Positions 31,887 to 41,256 of a stretch of DNA of 63,762 nucleotides are shown piece after piece. How positions within the stretch are numbered: the stretch's first letter is position 1; each line of letters starts with the position of its first letter. Source of the DNA: Brevibacillus reuszeri (lineage in GTDB: Bacteria > Bacillota > Bacilli > Brevibacillales > Brevibacillaceae); NCBI RefSeq assembly GCF_002897295.1, contig NZ_BEXF01000032.1, forward strand, positions 1 to 63,762, read 5' to 3'. A model generated the notes under the pieces. That model was given only the letters and a program-made list of their open reading frames with translations, was not told where the DNA came from and made no database searches. Made by a program: the position numbers and the translations under genes.

Positions 31887-34800
31887 TTACTCCACTGAAA
31901 CTGCTGCTTGCTGCGCTTTCCCTGCCTCAAGCTCTGCTTCGTAATCCATCTGACTTGCCACTTTAATATTGCGATAACGCGACATACCGGTACCAGCTGG
32001 AACCAGCTTACCGATAATAACGTTCTCTTTCAAACCTAGCAAACGGTCCACTTTTCCTTTGATCGCTGCATCGGTAAGAACGCGAGTCGTCTCCTGGAAG
32101 GATGCTGCCGACAAGAAGGAGTCAGTTTCGAGGGATGCTTTTGTGATACCCAAGAGAACTGGACGACCAACTGCTGGATTTCTGCCTTCAATGAGAACTT
32201 TCGCATTTGCTTGCTCGAATTCCGGAACTTCCACATAGGAACCTGGCAGAAGATCGGTATCTCCGCTATCGATAACACGCAGCTTGCGAAGCATCTGACG
32301 AATCATTACTTCTACGTGTTTATCATTAATTTCTACACCCTGCATACGGTAAACTTTTTGTACCTCTTGCAAAATGTAGTTGGAAACTCCGCGCATGCCG
32401 CGAACTTTCAGCATTTCTTTCGGATCTACGGAACCCTCCGTGAGTTCATCCCCGGCATTCAGCTTGACGCCAACAGAAACCTTGATGCGAGATCCGTACG
32501 GAGCTGCATACACTTTGTTTTCCGCTTCACCACGAACTTCGATTTCGCGACGATCTTTACCTTCGCGAATGTCGACAACTTCACCATCAATCTCGGAGAT
32601 AACAGCTTGCCCTTTCGGATTGCGCGCCTCAAACAACTCCTGAATACGCGGCAAACCTTGGGTAATATCGTCTCCCGCAACCCCACCGGTATGGAAGGTA
32701 CGCATAGTCAGCTGGGTACCCGGCTCACCAATGGACTGAGCAGCAATAATACCTACTGCTTCCCCTACTTCCACCTCGGCGCCTGTTGCCAGGTTGCGTC
32801 CGTAGCACAGTTTGCAGACACCATGGCTGGTGCGGCAAGCAAGTACGTTACGGATGTAAACCTCCGTGATGCCTTCTTTTTCGATATACTCGGCAACCTC
32901 TTCAGAAATCTCCTCATTGCGGCCAATAATGACTTCTTTGGTCACAGGGTGGCGCAAAGTCTCGAAGCACGTACGGCCGATTAGACGGTCAGACAGCTTT
33001 TCGATCTCTTCTTTACCATCCTTAATGGCCGTAACACGAATTCCTTTATCCGTACCGCAATCTTTTTCGCGGACGATCACGTCTTGGGCAACGTCTACGA
33101 GACGACGAGTCAGGTAACCCGAGTCCGCTGTACGAAGTGCCGTATCGGCGAGACCTTTCCGCGCACCGTGCGTGGAGATAAAGTACTCCAATACGGTCAG
33201 ACCTTCACGGAAGTTGGATTTAATAGGCAACTCGATGATTCGACCGGACGGGTTCGCCATCAGACCGCGCATACCAGCCAGCTGAGTAATCTGGGATACG
33301 TTACCACGGGCACCGGAGTTCGCCATCATAAAGATTGCGTTGAATTTATCCATCGATTTCATCAACACGTCTGTTACCTCATCCTTGGCTTTAGACCAGA
33401 TAGAGATAACGCGATCATAGCGCTCATCTTCGGTAATTAAACCGCGACGGAACTGTGTCATGACGGTAGCAACCTTTTCGTCCGCACCATCGAGGATATC
33501 TTTTTTCTTACCTGGTACCGCGATGTCCGCTACGGCAATCGTGATACCTGCTTTCGTCGAGTACGTGAAGCCCAATTCCTTGATCTTATCTAGGATCATG
33601 GATGTTTTCATCGTACCAAAACGACGGAAGCACTCAGAGATAATGGTTCCCAGGAAGCCTTTTTTCACAGCACCTGGATCAGGGAGGTTCTTAATGAACT
33701 CCGTAACGTTCGTACCTTTATCAAAGATAAAGGACTCGTCTGGAACCATAAATTGTAGATTAGCTTTGGTTGGAGCATTGATGAACGGCAGATCCGCAGG
33801 GAAAATTTCGTTGAAAATGACTTTCCCGACAGTCGTTACGAGAAGCGCGTTCTGTTGCTGCTCAGTGAAGCTCGTTTTGTTCAGGCGCTTCGCAGGTAGA
33901 GCGATACGTGTATGCAAGCTAATGTAGCCTTGCTGGTACGCTGCAATCGCATCGTGCGGGTCACGGTAAATCGTACCCTCGCCTTTGTCGCCTTCCCGCT
34001 CCAACGTAAGGTAGTAAGAACCAAGCACCATGTCCTGGGATGGTGTAACTACCGGCTTACCGTCTTTCGGGTTCAAGATATTTTGTGCTGCCAGCATGAG
34101 GATACGAGCTTCTGCTTGTGCCTCTGCGGACAACGGAACGTGAACAGCCATTTGGTCACCATCAAAGTCCGCGTTGTACGCTGTACAAACGAGCGGATGA
34201 AGACGGATCGCGCGACCTTCTACCAATACTGGTTCAAATGCCTGGATACCCAGACGGTGCAAAGTAGGGGCACGGTTCAGTAGGACTGGATGCTCGCGGA
34301 TAACATCCTCAAGTACATCCCATACCTCAGGCTGAACGCGCTCGACCTTGCGCTTTGCGCTCTTGATGTTATGAGCGAGGCCTTTTGCCACCAGCTCTTT
34401 CATCACGAACGGTTTGAAGAGCTCGAGTGCCATTTCTTTTGGCAAACCGCACTGATACATCTTCAGGTTTGGTCCTACAACGATAACGGAACGACCAGAG
34501 TAGTCAACACGCTTACCGAGCAGGTTTTGACGGAAACGACCTTGTTTACCTTTCAGCATGTGGCTGAGAGATTTCAGTGGACGGTTACCTGGTCCTGTTA
34601 CCGGACGTCCACGACGACCGTTGTCGATGAGCGCATCTACTGCTTCCTGCAGCATGCGTTTCTCGTTTTGTACGATGATGTCAGGAGCACCCAGCTCAAG
34701 CAGGCGCTTCAGACGATTGTTCCGGTTGATTACACGACGGTACAGGTCATTCAAGTCGGATGTGGCAAAACGTCCACCATCCAATTGAACCATCGGGCGC

Positions 34801-35513
34801 AGCTCCGGCGGAATTACTGGCAGTACGTCAAGAACCATCCAATCCGGGTGGTTACCGGAGTTACGGAATGCCTCGAGCACTTCCAGACGCTTGATCGCGC
34901 GGTTACGACGTTGGCCTTGTGCCGTTTTCAGATCTTCTTTTAACGTTTCCACGTCTTTGTCCAGATCGATTTCAGCGAGCAGACGTTTGATCGCTTCTGC
35001 ACCCATCATTGCTTGGAAGGAGTGGCCGTATTTCTCACGATAGTTGCGGTACTCTTTTTCGGAGAGCAGCTGCTTCTTATCGAGAGGTGTATCCCCAGCA
35101 TCTGTTACCACGTAAGAAGCAAAGTAGATAACTTCTTCCAGGGAACGCGGGGACATATCGAGAACCAAGCCCATACGGCTTGGAATCCCTTTAAAGTACC
35201 AGATGTGAGAAACTGGGGCAGCCAGTTCAATGTGCCCCATACGCTCACGACGTACTTTGGCGCGAGTCACTTCCACGCCGCAACGATCGCACACTACACC
35301 TTTATAACGTACACGCTTGTATTTACCGCAATGGCACTCCCAGTCCTTGGTCGGTCCAAAGATGCGTTCGCAGAACAAGCCGTCTTTTTCCGGTTTCAGT
35401 GTGCGGTAGTTGATCGTCTCCGGCTTTTTTACTTCCCCGAAAGACCACGAACGGATCTTATCGGGGGAAGCCAAGCCGATCTTCATATATTCGAAGTTGT
35501 TCACGTCTATCAC
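31887..35513 (-). CDS. rpoC: RNA polymerase beta' subunit
   Basis: A 1208-aa catalytic subunit, usual Firmicutes length. N-terminal zinc ribbon CHCGKYKRVRYKGVVCDRC (about 60-78). Lid/rudder region, then the active-site NADFDGDQMAVH (Mg-binding Asp triad, about 447-458). Trigger loop region is in MRTFHTGGVAGDD. Second zinc site includes CRTSHGVCKLCYG. 30 bp downstream of rpoB; starts at ATG 35513 behind AGGGAGG. Confidence 0.99.
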   Translation of the reverse strand: MIDVNNFEYMKIGLASPDKIRSWSFGEVKKPETINYRTLKPEKDGLFCERIFGPTKDWECHCGKYKRVRYKGVVCDRCGVEVTRAKVRRERMGHIELAAPVSHIWYFKGIPSRMGLVLDMSPRSLEEVIYFASYVVTDAGDTPLDKKQLLSEKEYRNYREKYGHSFQAMMGAEAIKRLLAEIDLDKDVETLKEDLKTAQGQRRNRAIKRLEVLEAFRNSGNHPDWMVLDVLPVIPPELRPMVQLDGGRFATSDLNDLYRRVINRNNRLKRLLELGAPDIIVQNEKRMLQEAVDALIDNGRRGRPVTGPGNRPLKSLSHMLKGKQGRFRQNLLGKRVDYSGRSVIVVGPNLKMYQCGLPKEMALELFKPFVMKELVAKGLAHNIKSAKRKVERVQPEVWDVLEDVIREHPVLLNRAPTLHRLGIQAFEPVLVEGRAIRLHPLVCTAYNADFDGDQMAVHVPLSAEAQAEARILMLAAQNILNPKDGKPVVTPSQDMVLGSYYLTLEREGDKGEGTIYRDPHDAIAAYQQGYISLHTRIALPAKRLNKTSFTEQQQNALLVTTVGKVIFNEIFPADLPFINAPTKANLQFMVPDESFIFDKGTNVTEFIKNLPDPGAVKKGFLGTIISECFRRFGTMKTSMILDKIKELGFTYSTKAGITIAVADIAVPGKKKDILDGADEKVATVMTQFRRGLITEDERYDRVISIWSKAKDEVTDVLMKSMDKFNAIFMMANSGARGNVSQITQLAGMRGLMANPSGRIIELPIKSNFREGLTVLEYFISTHGARKGLADTALRTADSGYLTRRLVDVAQDVIVREKDCGTDKGIRVTAIKDGKEEIEKLSDRLIGRTCFETLRHPVTKEVIIGRNEEISEEVAEYIEKEGITEVYIRNVLACRTSHGVCKLCYGRNLATGAEVEVGEAVGIIAAQSIGEPGTQLTMRTFHTGGVAGDDITQGLPRIQELFEARNPKGQAVISEIDGEVVDIREGKDRREIEVRGEAENKVYAAPYGSRIKVSVGVKLNAGDELTEGSVDPKEMLKVRGMRGVSNYILQEVQKVYRMQGVEINDKHVEVMIRQMLRKLRVIDSGDTDLLPGSYVEVPEFEQANAKVLIEGRNPAVGRPVLLGITKASLETDSFLSAASFQETTRVLTDAAIKGKVDRLLGLKENVIIGKLVPAGTGMSRYRNIKVASQMDYEAELEAGKAQQAAVSVE

Positions 35514-35543
35514 AGGGCGTTACCTCCCTTTTGTACCGGAATC

Positions 35544-38500
35544 TTACTCTTCGTTCAAGCTTCCGCCTTCGAGTACGAGGTTCAGCTTTTCACCATTGCC
35601 CTCATCCTCATCTTCCATCTCACGCATTTCAATCTCCTGCTCATCTCCGGACAGGATCTTCACGTCCATACCCAAGCTTTGCAGCTCCTTGATCAATACC
35701 TTGAAGGACTCAGGAACGCCTGGCTCTGGAACGTTTTCCCCTTTGACGATCGCTTCGTACGTTTTCACACGGCCTACGACGTCATCGGATTTCACAGTGA
35801 GAATTTCTTGCAAGGTGTAGGCTGCACCGTATGCTTCCAGTGCCCAAACCTCCATCTCCCCGAAACGCTGTCCGCCGAATTGAGCTTTACCACCCAATGG
35901 CTGTTGTGTAACGAGAGAGTATGGACCAGTGGAACGGGCATGGATTTTGTCATCAACCAAGTGAGCCAGTTTCAGCATGTATACGCAACCGACGGTTACA
36001 CGTCGATCAAACGGTTCACCTGTACGACCATCGAACAAGATGGTTTTACCATCGCGGTCGAGTCCAGCTTCTTCCAACGTCTCGAATACTTCTGCCTGTC
36101 GTGCACCGTCAAATACTGGGGTTGCCACGTGAATACCCAGAAGCTTCGCTGCCATACCAAGGTGAGTCTCCAATACCTGACCGATGTTCATCCGCGAAGG
36201 TACACCCAGCGGGTTGAGTACGATCTCTACAGGAGAACCATCTGGGAGGAACGGCATGTCTTCCTCTGCCATAATCCGTGCAATAACCCCTTTGTTACCA
36301 TGTCGACCGGCCATCTTGTCACCCACGGAAATTTTCCGTTTTTGGGCGATGTAGACACGTACCAGTTGATTTACGCCTGGAGGCAGCTCATCGCCGTTTT
36401 CACGCGTAAAGACTTTTACGTCCACGATAATTCCGGAACCACCATGCGGCACGCGCAAGGAAGTATCACGTACTTCACGAGCTTTTTCACCAAAGATCGC
36501 ATGCAGGAGACGTTCTTCTGCTGTCAGCTCAGTAACCCCTTTTGGTGTTACCTTTCCAACAAGAATGTCGCCATCCTGAATTTCTGCACCTACACGGATA
36601 ATACCGCGTTCATCCAGGTTTTTCAGAGCGTCCTCACCCACGTTTGGAATATCGCGTGTGATTTCTTCTGGACCCAGCTTGGTGTCACGAGCTTCGGACT
36701 CGTATTCCTCAATATGGATAGACGTATACACGTCATCTTTAACCAGTTTTTCACTCAGAAGAATCGCGTCTTCGTAGTTGTATCCTTCCCATGTCATAAA
36801 CGCAACGATTACGTTACGACCGAGAGCCAATTCACCTTTTTCGGTGGATGGACCGTCACCAATGATATCGCCTTTTTCAATCCAGTCGCCACGGCTTACG
36901 ATCGGGCGTTGGTTGATACACGTACCTTGGTTGGAACGGATAAATTTGTGCATCTTGTACTTGTCGATATCGCCAGCCACTTTCTTGCCGTCGATTTCTT
37001 TGTAACGACGAATCCAAATTTCGCGAGCCGTTACGCGCTCTACCTGACCCGGATGCTTAGCTACGATAGCTACCCCGGAGTCTTGCGCTGCTTTATGCTC
37101 CATACCCGTACCGACAAACGGTGCTTGTGGAATCAAAAGCGGAACGGCCTGCCGCTGCATGTTGGAACCCATCAATGCGCGGTTCGCGTCATCGTTTTCG
37201 AGGAACGGAATCAGCGCGGTTGCTACGGACACTACCTGTTTAGGGGATACGTCCATGAAGTCAACCTTGTCACGTGGTACGCTCAGGATTTCACCTTTAC
37301 GACGGCAAATAACCATGTCGTTTACAAAGCGACCATCATCATCAAGAGGCTGGTTCGCCTGTGCCACGTTAAACACATCTTCCTCATCAGCTGTCAAATA
37401 GCTGATATCAGTAAGAACAAAGCCTGTTTCCGGGTCGACCTTACGACGAGGCGTTTCGATAAAGCCATAGTCGTTGATACGAGCGAAGGAAGACAGCGAG
37501 TTGATCAAACCAATGTTTGGACCCTCTGGCGTCTCAATCGGACACATGCGACCATAGTGGGAATGGTGAACGTCGCGCACTTCAAAGCCTGCGCGCTCAC
37601 GAGTCAGACCACCAGGTCCGAGTGCAGAGAGACGACGCTTGTGAGTCAGCTCAGCAAGCGGGTTTGTTTGGTCCATGAACTGAGACAGCTGCGAGCTACC
37701 AAAGAACTCCTTCAGTGATGCAATCACTGGACGGATGTTAATGAGAGCTTGCGGTGTAATCTGATTCTGATCCTGGATGGACATACGCTCGCGAACTACG
37801 CGCTCCATACGGGACAAACCGATACGGAACTGGTTCTGCAAGAGCTCACCCACGGAACGGAGACGACGGTTACCCAAGTGGTCGATATCGTCAGTAGAAC
37901 CAACACCGTGCAACAGGTTCATGAAATAGTTGATCGCCGAAACGATATCTGCCGGCGTAATATGCTTGAAGGATTTATCTACATTTCCGTTTCCGATGAT
38001 CTTGATGATCTTGCCATCTTCGATCGGAGAGAAAATATTAATGGATTGCAGATGAATCGCTTCCTCTTCCAAAACGCCGCCATGCGTACGAACATCAATG
38101 CCTCCGATGTTTCCTTCCAGTGCTGGCAAAATGCGATCCAATACACGGCGGTCAATCATTTGACCTGCCTCGGCAAAAATCTCACCAGTATCGGTATCGA
38201 CCAACGTTTCTGCCAAACGCTGATTGTACAGGCGATTCTTCAGATGAAGCTTCTTGTTCATTTTGTAACGACCGACAGAAGCCAAATCATAGCGCTTTGG
38301 ATCAAAGAAGCGAGAGACCAAGAGACTCTTCGCATTATCAACTGTCGGCGGCTCACCTGGACGCAGGCGCTCGTAAATCTCGATCAGCGCTTTTTCAGTA
38401 GAGTCCGTATTGTCTTTTTCCAGCGTGTTCTTGATGTACTCATCTTCACCCAGCAAGTTTAAAATCTCAATGTCAGAACCAAAGCCCAATGCACGCAAAA

Positions 38501-39092
38501 GGACCGTTACCGGGATTTTACGCGTACGGTCGATGCGGACATAGATTACGTCTTTCGCATCAGTCTCCAACTCCAACCACGCGCCCCGGTTCGGGATCAC
38601 AGTAGCTGTGAACGTCTGCTTGCCGTTTTTGTCCACTTTGGTGTTGTAATATACACTGGGGGAACGAACAAGCTGGCTGACAATAACGCGCTCAGCACCA
38701 TTAATAATGAAGGTTCCCGTTTCAGTCATGAGCGGGAAATCCCCCATGAAGACTTCTTGTTCCTTCACTTCTCCCGTCTCTTTGTTCAACAAACGTACCT
38801 TCACACGCAGAGGCGCCGCATAGGTGACGTCACGTTCTTTCGACTCGTCAACATCGTACTTCGGCTCTCCCAAGCTGTAGTCGATAAACTCCAGCACGAG
38901 ATTACCTGTGAAGTCCTGGATTGGCGAAATGTCTTGGAACATCTCACGGAGCCCCTCATCAAGGAACCATTGGTAGGACTTTTGCTGAATCTCGATGAGA
39001 TTTGGAAGGCCCAGCACTTCGTTAATACGTGAATACGTACGACGCTGGCGGTGTCGGCCACTTTGAATCACTTTACCTGCCAACTTATTCAC
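35544..39092 (-). CDS. rpoB: RNA polymerase beta subunit
   Basis: A 1182-aa catalytic subunit. The rifampicin pocket reads SSQLSQFMDQTNPLAELTHK and then RRLSALGPGGLTRERAG, all wild type. Other motifs: GRMCPIETPEGPNIGLI and KMAGRHGNKGVI. The C-terminus is a Glu-rich tail (EEIEMREMEDEDEGNG region, about 1160). Starts at ATG 39092 (MNKLAGKVIQSGRHRQRR) behind GAGGGG. The preceding 300 nt form a long structured leader. Confidence 0.99.
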   Translation of the reverse strand: MNKLAGKVIQSGRHRQRRTYSRINEVLGLPNLIEIQQKSYQWFLDEGLREMFQDISPIQDFTGNLVLEFIDYSLGEPKYDVDESKERDVTYAAPLRVKVRLLNKETGEVKEQEVFMGDFPLMTETGTFIINGAERVIVSQLVRSPSVYYNTKVDKNGKQTFTATVIPNRGAWLELETDAKDVIYVRIDRTRKIPVTVLLRALGFGSDIEILNLLGEDEYIKNTLEKDNTDSTEKALIEIYERLRPGEPPTVDNAKSLLVSRFFDPKRYDLASVGRYKMNKKLHLKNRLYNQRLAETLVDTDTGEIFAEAGQMIDRRVLDRILPALEGNIGGIDVRTHGGVLEEEAIHLQSINIFSPIEDGKIIKIIGNGNVDKSFKHITPADIVSAINYFMNLLHGVGSTDDIDHLGNRRLRSVGELLQNQFRIGLSRMERVVRERMSIQDQNQITPQALINIRPVIASLKEFFGSSQLSQFMDQTNPLAELTHKRRLSALGPGGLTRERAGFEVRDVHHSHYGRMCPIETPEGPNIGLINSLSSFARINDYGFIETPRRKVDPETGFVLTDISYLTADEEDVFNVAQANQPLDDDGRFVNDMVICRRKGEILSVPRDKVDFMDVSPKQVVSVATALIPFLENDDANRALMGSNMQRQAVPLLIPQAPFVGTGMEHKAAQDSGVAIVAKHPGQVERVTAREIWIRRYKEIDGKKVAGDIDKYKMHKFIRSNQGTCINQRPIVSRGDWIEKGDIIGDGPSTEKGELALGRNVIVAFMTWEGYNYEDAILLSEKLVKDDVYTSIHIEEYESEARDTKLGPEEITRDIPNVGEDALKNLDERGIIRVGAEIQDGDILVGKVTPKGVTELTAEERLLHAIFGEKAREVRDTSLRVPHGGSGIIVDVKVFTRENGDELPPGVNQLVRVYIAQKRKISVGDKMAGRHGNKGVIARIMAEEDMPFLPDGSPVEIVLNPLGVPSRMNIGQVLETHLGMAAKLLGIHVATPVFDGARQAEVFETLEEAGLDRDGKTILFDGRTGEPFDRRVTVGCVYMLKLAHLVDDKIHARSTGPYSLVTQQPLGGKAQFGGQRFGEMEVWALEAYGAAYTLQEILTVKSDDVVGRVKTYEAIVKGENVPEPGVPESFKVLIKELQSLGMDVKILSGDEQEIEMREMEDEDEGNGEKLNLVLEGGSLNEE

Positions 39093-39330
39093 CCCTCAGG
39101 TTGTGTTTTCACACATAGAAACTTGGCATTCGGCAACTTTAAGAGAGCAGACGAATGCCTCAAAAATAAAAATGGGTTAAAGCAGTAACACCATTTTTAA
39201 CCCAGAGAAACTCTATTTTAAAAGAATTCCCATGTTTTTACACAAACATTCCTTCCTTTTTCATAAAAAGAAGAAAATGCTTGACAGACAGGGAATTACT
39301 GAAAAATAGACATTTATCCCATATTGACAT
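39093..39330 (-). promoter_or_regulatory. rpoBC leader with internal terminator-like hairpin
   Basis: About 240 nt of leader with no convincing open frame. In order along the transcript: AATTCCC (near 39296-39290), which can pair with GGGAATT (near 39231-39225) around a small CTTTTT-ATG-AAAAAG hairpin. Then TGGGTTAAA (39204-39196) pairs with TTTAACCCA (39181-39173) and is followed by TTTTTATTTTT, a textbook intrinsic terminator shape. Then GGCATTCG...CGAATGCC (39159-39125), a perfect 8-bp stem. The layout suggests attenuation of RNA polymerase synthesis. Confidence 0.6.
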
Positions 39331-39336
39331 TTTATA

Positions 39337-39365
39337 ATGCTATCACAATAGATTATTCTCGTCAA
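39337..39365 (-). promoter_or_regulatory. sigma-A promoter of rpoB-rpoC, with palindrome on the -35
   Basis: Reading leftwards: TTGACG (39365-39360), 17 bp, TAGCAT (39342-39337). An 11-bp perfect inverted repeat GTCAAGAAAAG/CTTTTCTTGAC (39361-39371 and 39385-39395, 13-nt centre) covers the -35 with one arm and touches the stop codon of the upstream gene with the other. Confidence 0.7.
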
Positions 39366-39394
39366 GAAAAGTTTTCTAACGTTCCTTTTCTTGA

Positions 39395-39991
39395 CTATTT
39401 GATCGCTCGAAAAATGTGATAGCCTTTTTTGCGGTCTACCTCTATTACTTCTTGGTAGGTTTCCTGAAGCTTCTTCAATGCTGAAGGGGCACCTTGTTTC
39501 TTTTGAATCACTACCCACATCTCGCCACCCTCAGCCAGGAGCTCATACCCTTCCGTAAAAATGCGATGGACGATTTCCTTGCCCGCTCGAATAGGTGGAT
39601 TGGTCAAAATGATATCGTACTGCTTTCCCTGCACCCCGCTGTAAACATCGCTAACGAGAACCACAACATTTTTCACGCCATTCAACTCGGCGTTACGTCG
39701 AGCCAAGCTCACGGCACGCTCATTGACGTCAATCATCGTTACCTGTCCCTCAGTAGCAAGTCCAGCAGCAGTCAGACCAATCGGACCATAACCGCATCCC
39801 ACATCCAGTACTCGAGCATGACTGGGAATGTCCATATTTTCGATGAGCAATACACTCCCGAAGTCAATCCGATCGCGCGAAAAAACACCTGCATCTGTCC
39901 AAAAACACAGTTCTTTACCGCGAAGCTCAAACGCAAACTGCTGCTCATCATGCGCAGCGCCCGGTTGATTGGTGTAGTAGTGATCTGCCAC
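39395..39991 (-). CDS. ybxB: YbxB-like class I SAM-dependent methyltransferase (RsmC-type)
   Basis: A 198-aa methyltransferase with SAM motif VLDVGCGYGPIGLTAAG (61-77), acidic strand VTMIDVNERAVSLA and catalytic NPPIRAGK, typical of RNA/protein N-methyltransferases of the RsmC family. RsmC methylates G1207 of 16S rRNA in E. coli; the target here is inferred only. Starts at GTG 39991 behind AAAAGGG. Between rplL and rpoB as in most Bacilli; the terminator after rplL probably lets part of the transcripts through. Confidence 0.88.
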   Translation of the reverse strand: MADHYYTNQPGAAHDEQQFAFELRGKELCFWTDAGVFSRDRIDFGSVLLIENMDIPSHARVLDVGCGYGPIGLTAAGLATEGQVTMIDVNERAVSLARRNAELNGVKNVVVLVSDVYSGVQGKQYDIILTNPPIRAGKEIVHRIFTEGYELLAEGGEMWVVIQKKQGAPSALKKLQETYQEVIEVDRKKGYHIFRAIK

Positions 39992-40043
39992 GTGTGATTC
40001 ACCCTTTTCGCATCGTTATAGAAGCAAGGCTCCCTCACTTCTA

Positions 40044-40075
40044 CAGAAAAACCCCCTGCCGCAGGCAAGGGGATT
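40044..40075 (-). terminator. terminator after rplL
   Basis: On the minus strand TCCCCTTGCC-TGC-GGCAGGGGG followed by TTTTTCT. Strong G/C stem with tight loop. Separates the abundant L10-L7/L12 message from ybxB and rpoBC. Confidence 0.88.
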
Positions 40076-40092
40076 TCCATTAGGAAGCTAAC

Positions 40093-40455
40093 TTACTTTA
40101 CTTCTACTTGTGCGCCAGCTTCTTCGAGTTTTGCTTTGAGAGCTTCTGCTTCGTCTTTGGAAACGCCCTCTTTGAGTGTTTTTGGAGCGTTGTCTACCAG
40201 GTCTTTTGCTTCTTTCAGACCCAGACCAGTCAGCTCGCGAACAACTTTAATAACGTTGATTTTGGAAGCGCCACCGCTTACCAGGTTTACAGTGAATTCA
40301 GTTTGCTCAGCAGCCGCTTCAGCGCCGCCACCAGCAACTACAGCTACAGGAGCAGCAGCAGTTACACCGAATTCTTCTTCGATTGCTTTTACCAGGTCGT
40401 TCAGTTCGAGAACGGACATGCCTTTAATGGCTTCCAAGATTTGCTCTTTAGACAT
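40093..40455 (-). CDS. rplL: 50S ribosomal protein L7/L12
   Basis: A 120-aa bL12 stalk protein. N-terminal dimer domain MSKEQILEAIKGMSVLELND, Ala-rich hinge (VVAGGGAEAAAEQ, ~40-52) and C-terminal factor-binding domain with GLGLKEAKDLVDNAPKTLKEGV. 56 bp after rplJ. Confidence 0.99.
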   Translation of the reverse strand: MSKEQILEAIKGMSVLELNDLVKAIEEEFGVTAAAPVAVVAGGGAEAAAEQTEFTVNLVSGGASKINVIKVVRELTGLGLKEAKDLVDNAPKTLKEGVSKDEAEALKAKLEEAGAQVEVK

Positions 40456-40511
40456 TTTGAAATCCTCCCATTCAAGGAAAAGTATAGTTGAAACGTTAAG
40501 CGATCAGGCGA

Positions 40512-41027
40512 TTACGCGCCTTGACCTTCTTTTTGTTCTGCCACTGCTTTGACTGCCAGTGCAACGTTGCGCATCGGAGCTTGCAGGACGGAAAGAAGCA
40601 TGGAAAGGAGACCTTCGCGGGATGGAAGAGTTGCGAGTGCTTGAATTTGATCAGCAGCAACTACTTTACCTTCGATTACGCCACCCTTGATTTCCAGCTT
40701 GTCGTTTTTCTTAGCGAATTCAGCGATGATTTTCGCTGGAGCGATGATATCGTCTTTGGAGAACGCCAGAGCGTTCGGACCAGTCAGATATTGATCCAGT
40801 TCAGTCAGGCTTTCCTTCTCAGTAGCCAATCGAGTCAGGGAGTTTTTCAACACCTGGAACTCAACACCTGCTTCACGCAATTGTTTGCGCAGCTCAGTTA
40901 CTTGTGCTACTGTCAGACCGCGGTAGTCAGCTACCACTGTTGTTTGGCTTTCGCGAAGCTTAGTTGCGATTTCGTTGATCGCTTGTACCTTTTCTTCACG
41001 AATAACGGTTGGACGAATTTCTGCCAT
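40512..41027 (-). CDS. rplJ: 50S ribosomal protein L10
   Basis: A 171-aa uL10 stalk base protein. Motifs KVQAINEIATKLRESQTTVVADYRGL and FQVLKNSLTRLATE; helical C-terminus that binds L7/L12 dimers. The L10-L12 complex is known to bind the L10 leader just upstream. ATG 41027 behind GGGAGGTG. Confidence 0.98.
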   Translation of the reverse strand: MAEIRPTVIREEKVQAINEIATKLRESQTTVVADYRGLTVAQVTELRKQLREAGVEFQVLKNSLTRLATEKESLTELDQYLTGPNALAFSKDDIIAPAKIIAEFAKKNDKLEIKGGVIEGKVVAADQIQALATLPSREGLLSMLLSVLQAPMRNVALAVKAVAEQKEGQGA

Positions 41028-41059
41028 TGTTTACACCTCCCGTGCTCTAGTTCCTAGAA

Positions 41060-41215
41060 AATGAAGAATGCCCTCGCAGACTCACGAGGGCATAATGCTT
41101 TATCGTCAAAGGAAACTCATTTCCTCTTTCGTACATCACACGCCTCGGAGGGATATTAAGCATTGCTTTAGAAAGCTCTGCACCTTCTGTCTACGGCCTA
41201 TTCTTTTCATCAACA
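41060..41215 (-). ncRNA. L10 leader (autoregulatory element of rplJ-rplL) with attenuator
   Basis: The leader shows the conserved L10-leader sequence pair: CCGTAGACAG (41196-41187) followed by AAGGTGC, and TTAATATCC then CCTCCGAGG (41151-41143). In this family the two sides form the kink-turn bound by L10(L12)4. It ends in a terminator hairpin, ATGCCCTCG / CGAGGGCAT (41093-41068), followed by TCTTCATTTT, as expected for transcription attenuation. No open frame. Confidence 0.88.
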
Positions 41216-41221
41216 GGAACT

Positions 41222-41250
41222 ATCTTAACAACTCCCACAAAGGAAGTCAA
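41222..41250 (-). promoter_or_regulatory. sigma-A promoter of rplJ-rplL
   Basis: Reading leftwards: TTGACT (41250-41245), 17 bp, TAAGAT (41227-41222). It begins 7 bp after the rplA stop codon and feeds directly into the L10 leader. Confidence 0.8.
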
Positions 41251-41256
41251 GTGTCA

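Noticed and set aside
35013..37718. Very long open frame (about 900 codons) on the plus strand, antisense to the rpoC-rpoB junction
   Set aside because: It is a shadow of the highly biased codon use of rpoB and rpoC. It has no ribosome binding site and no recognisable domain, and it spans a real intergenic region.
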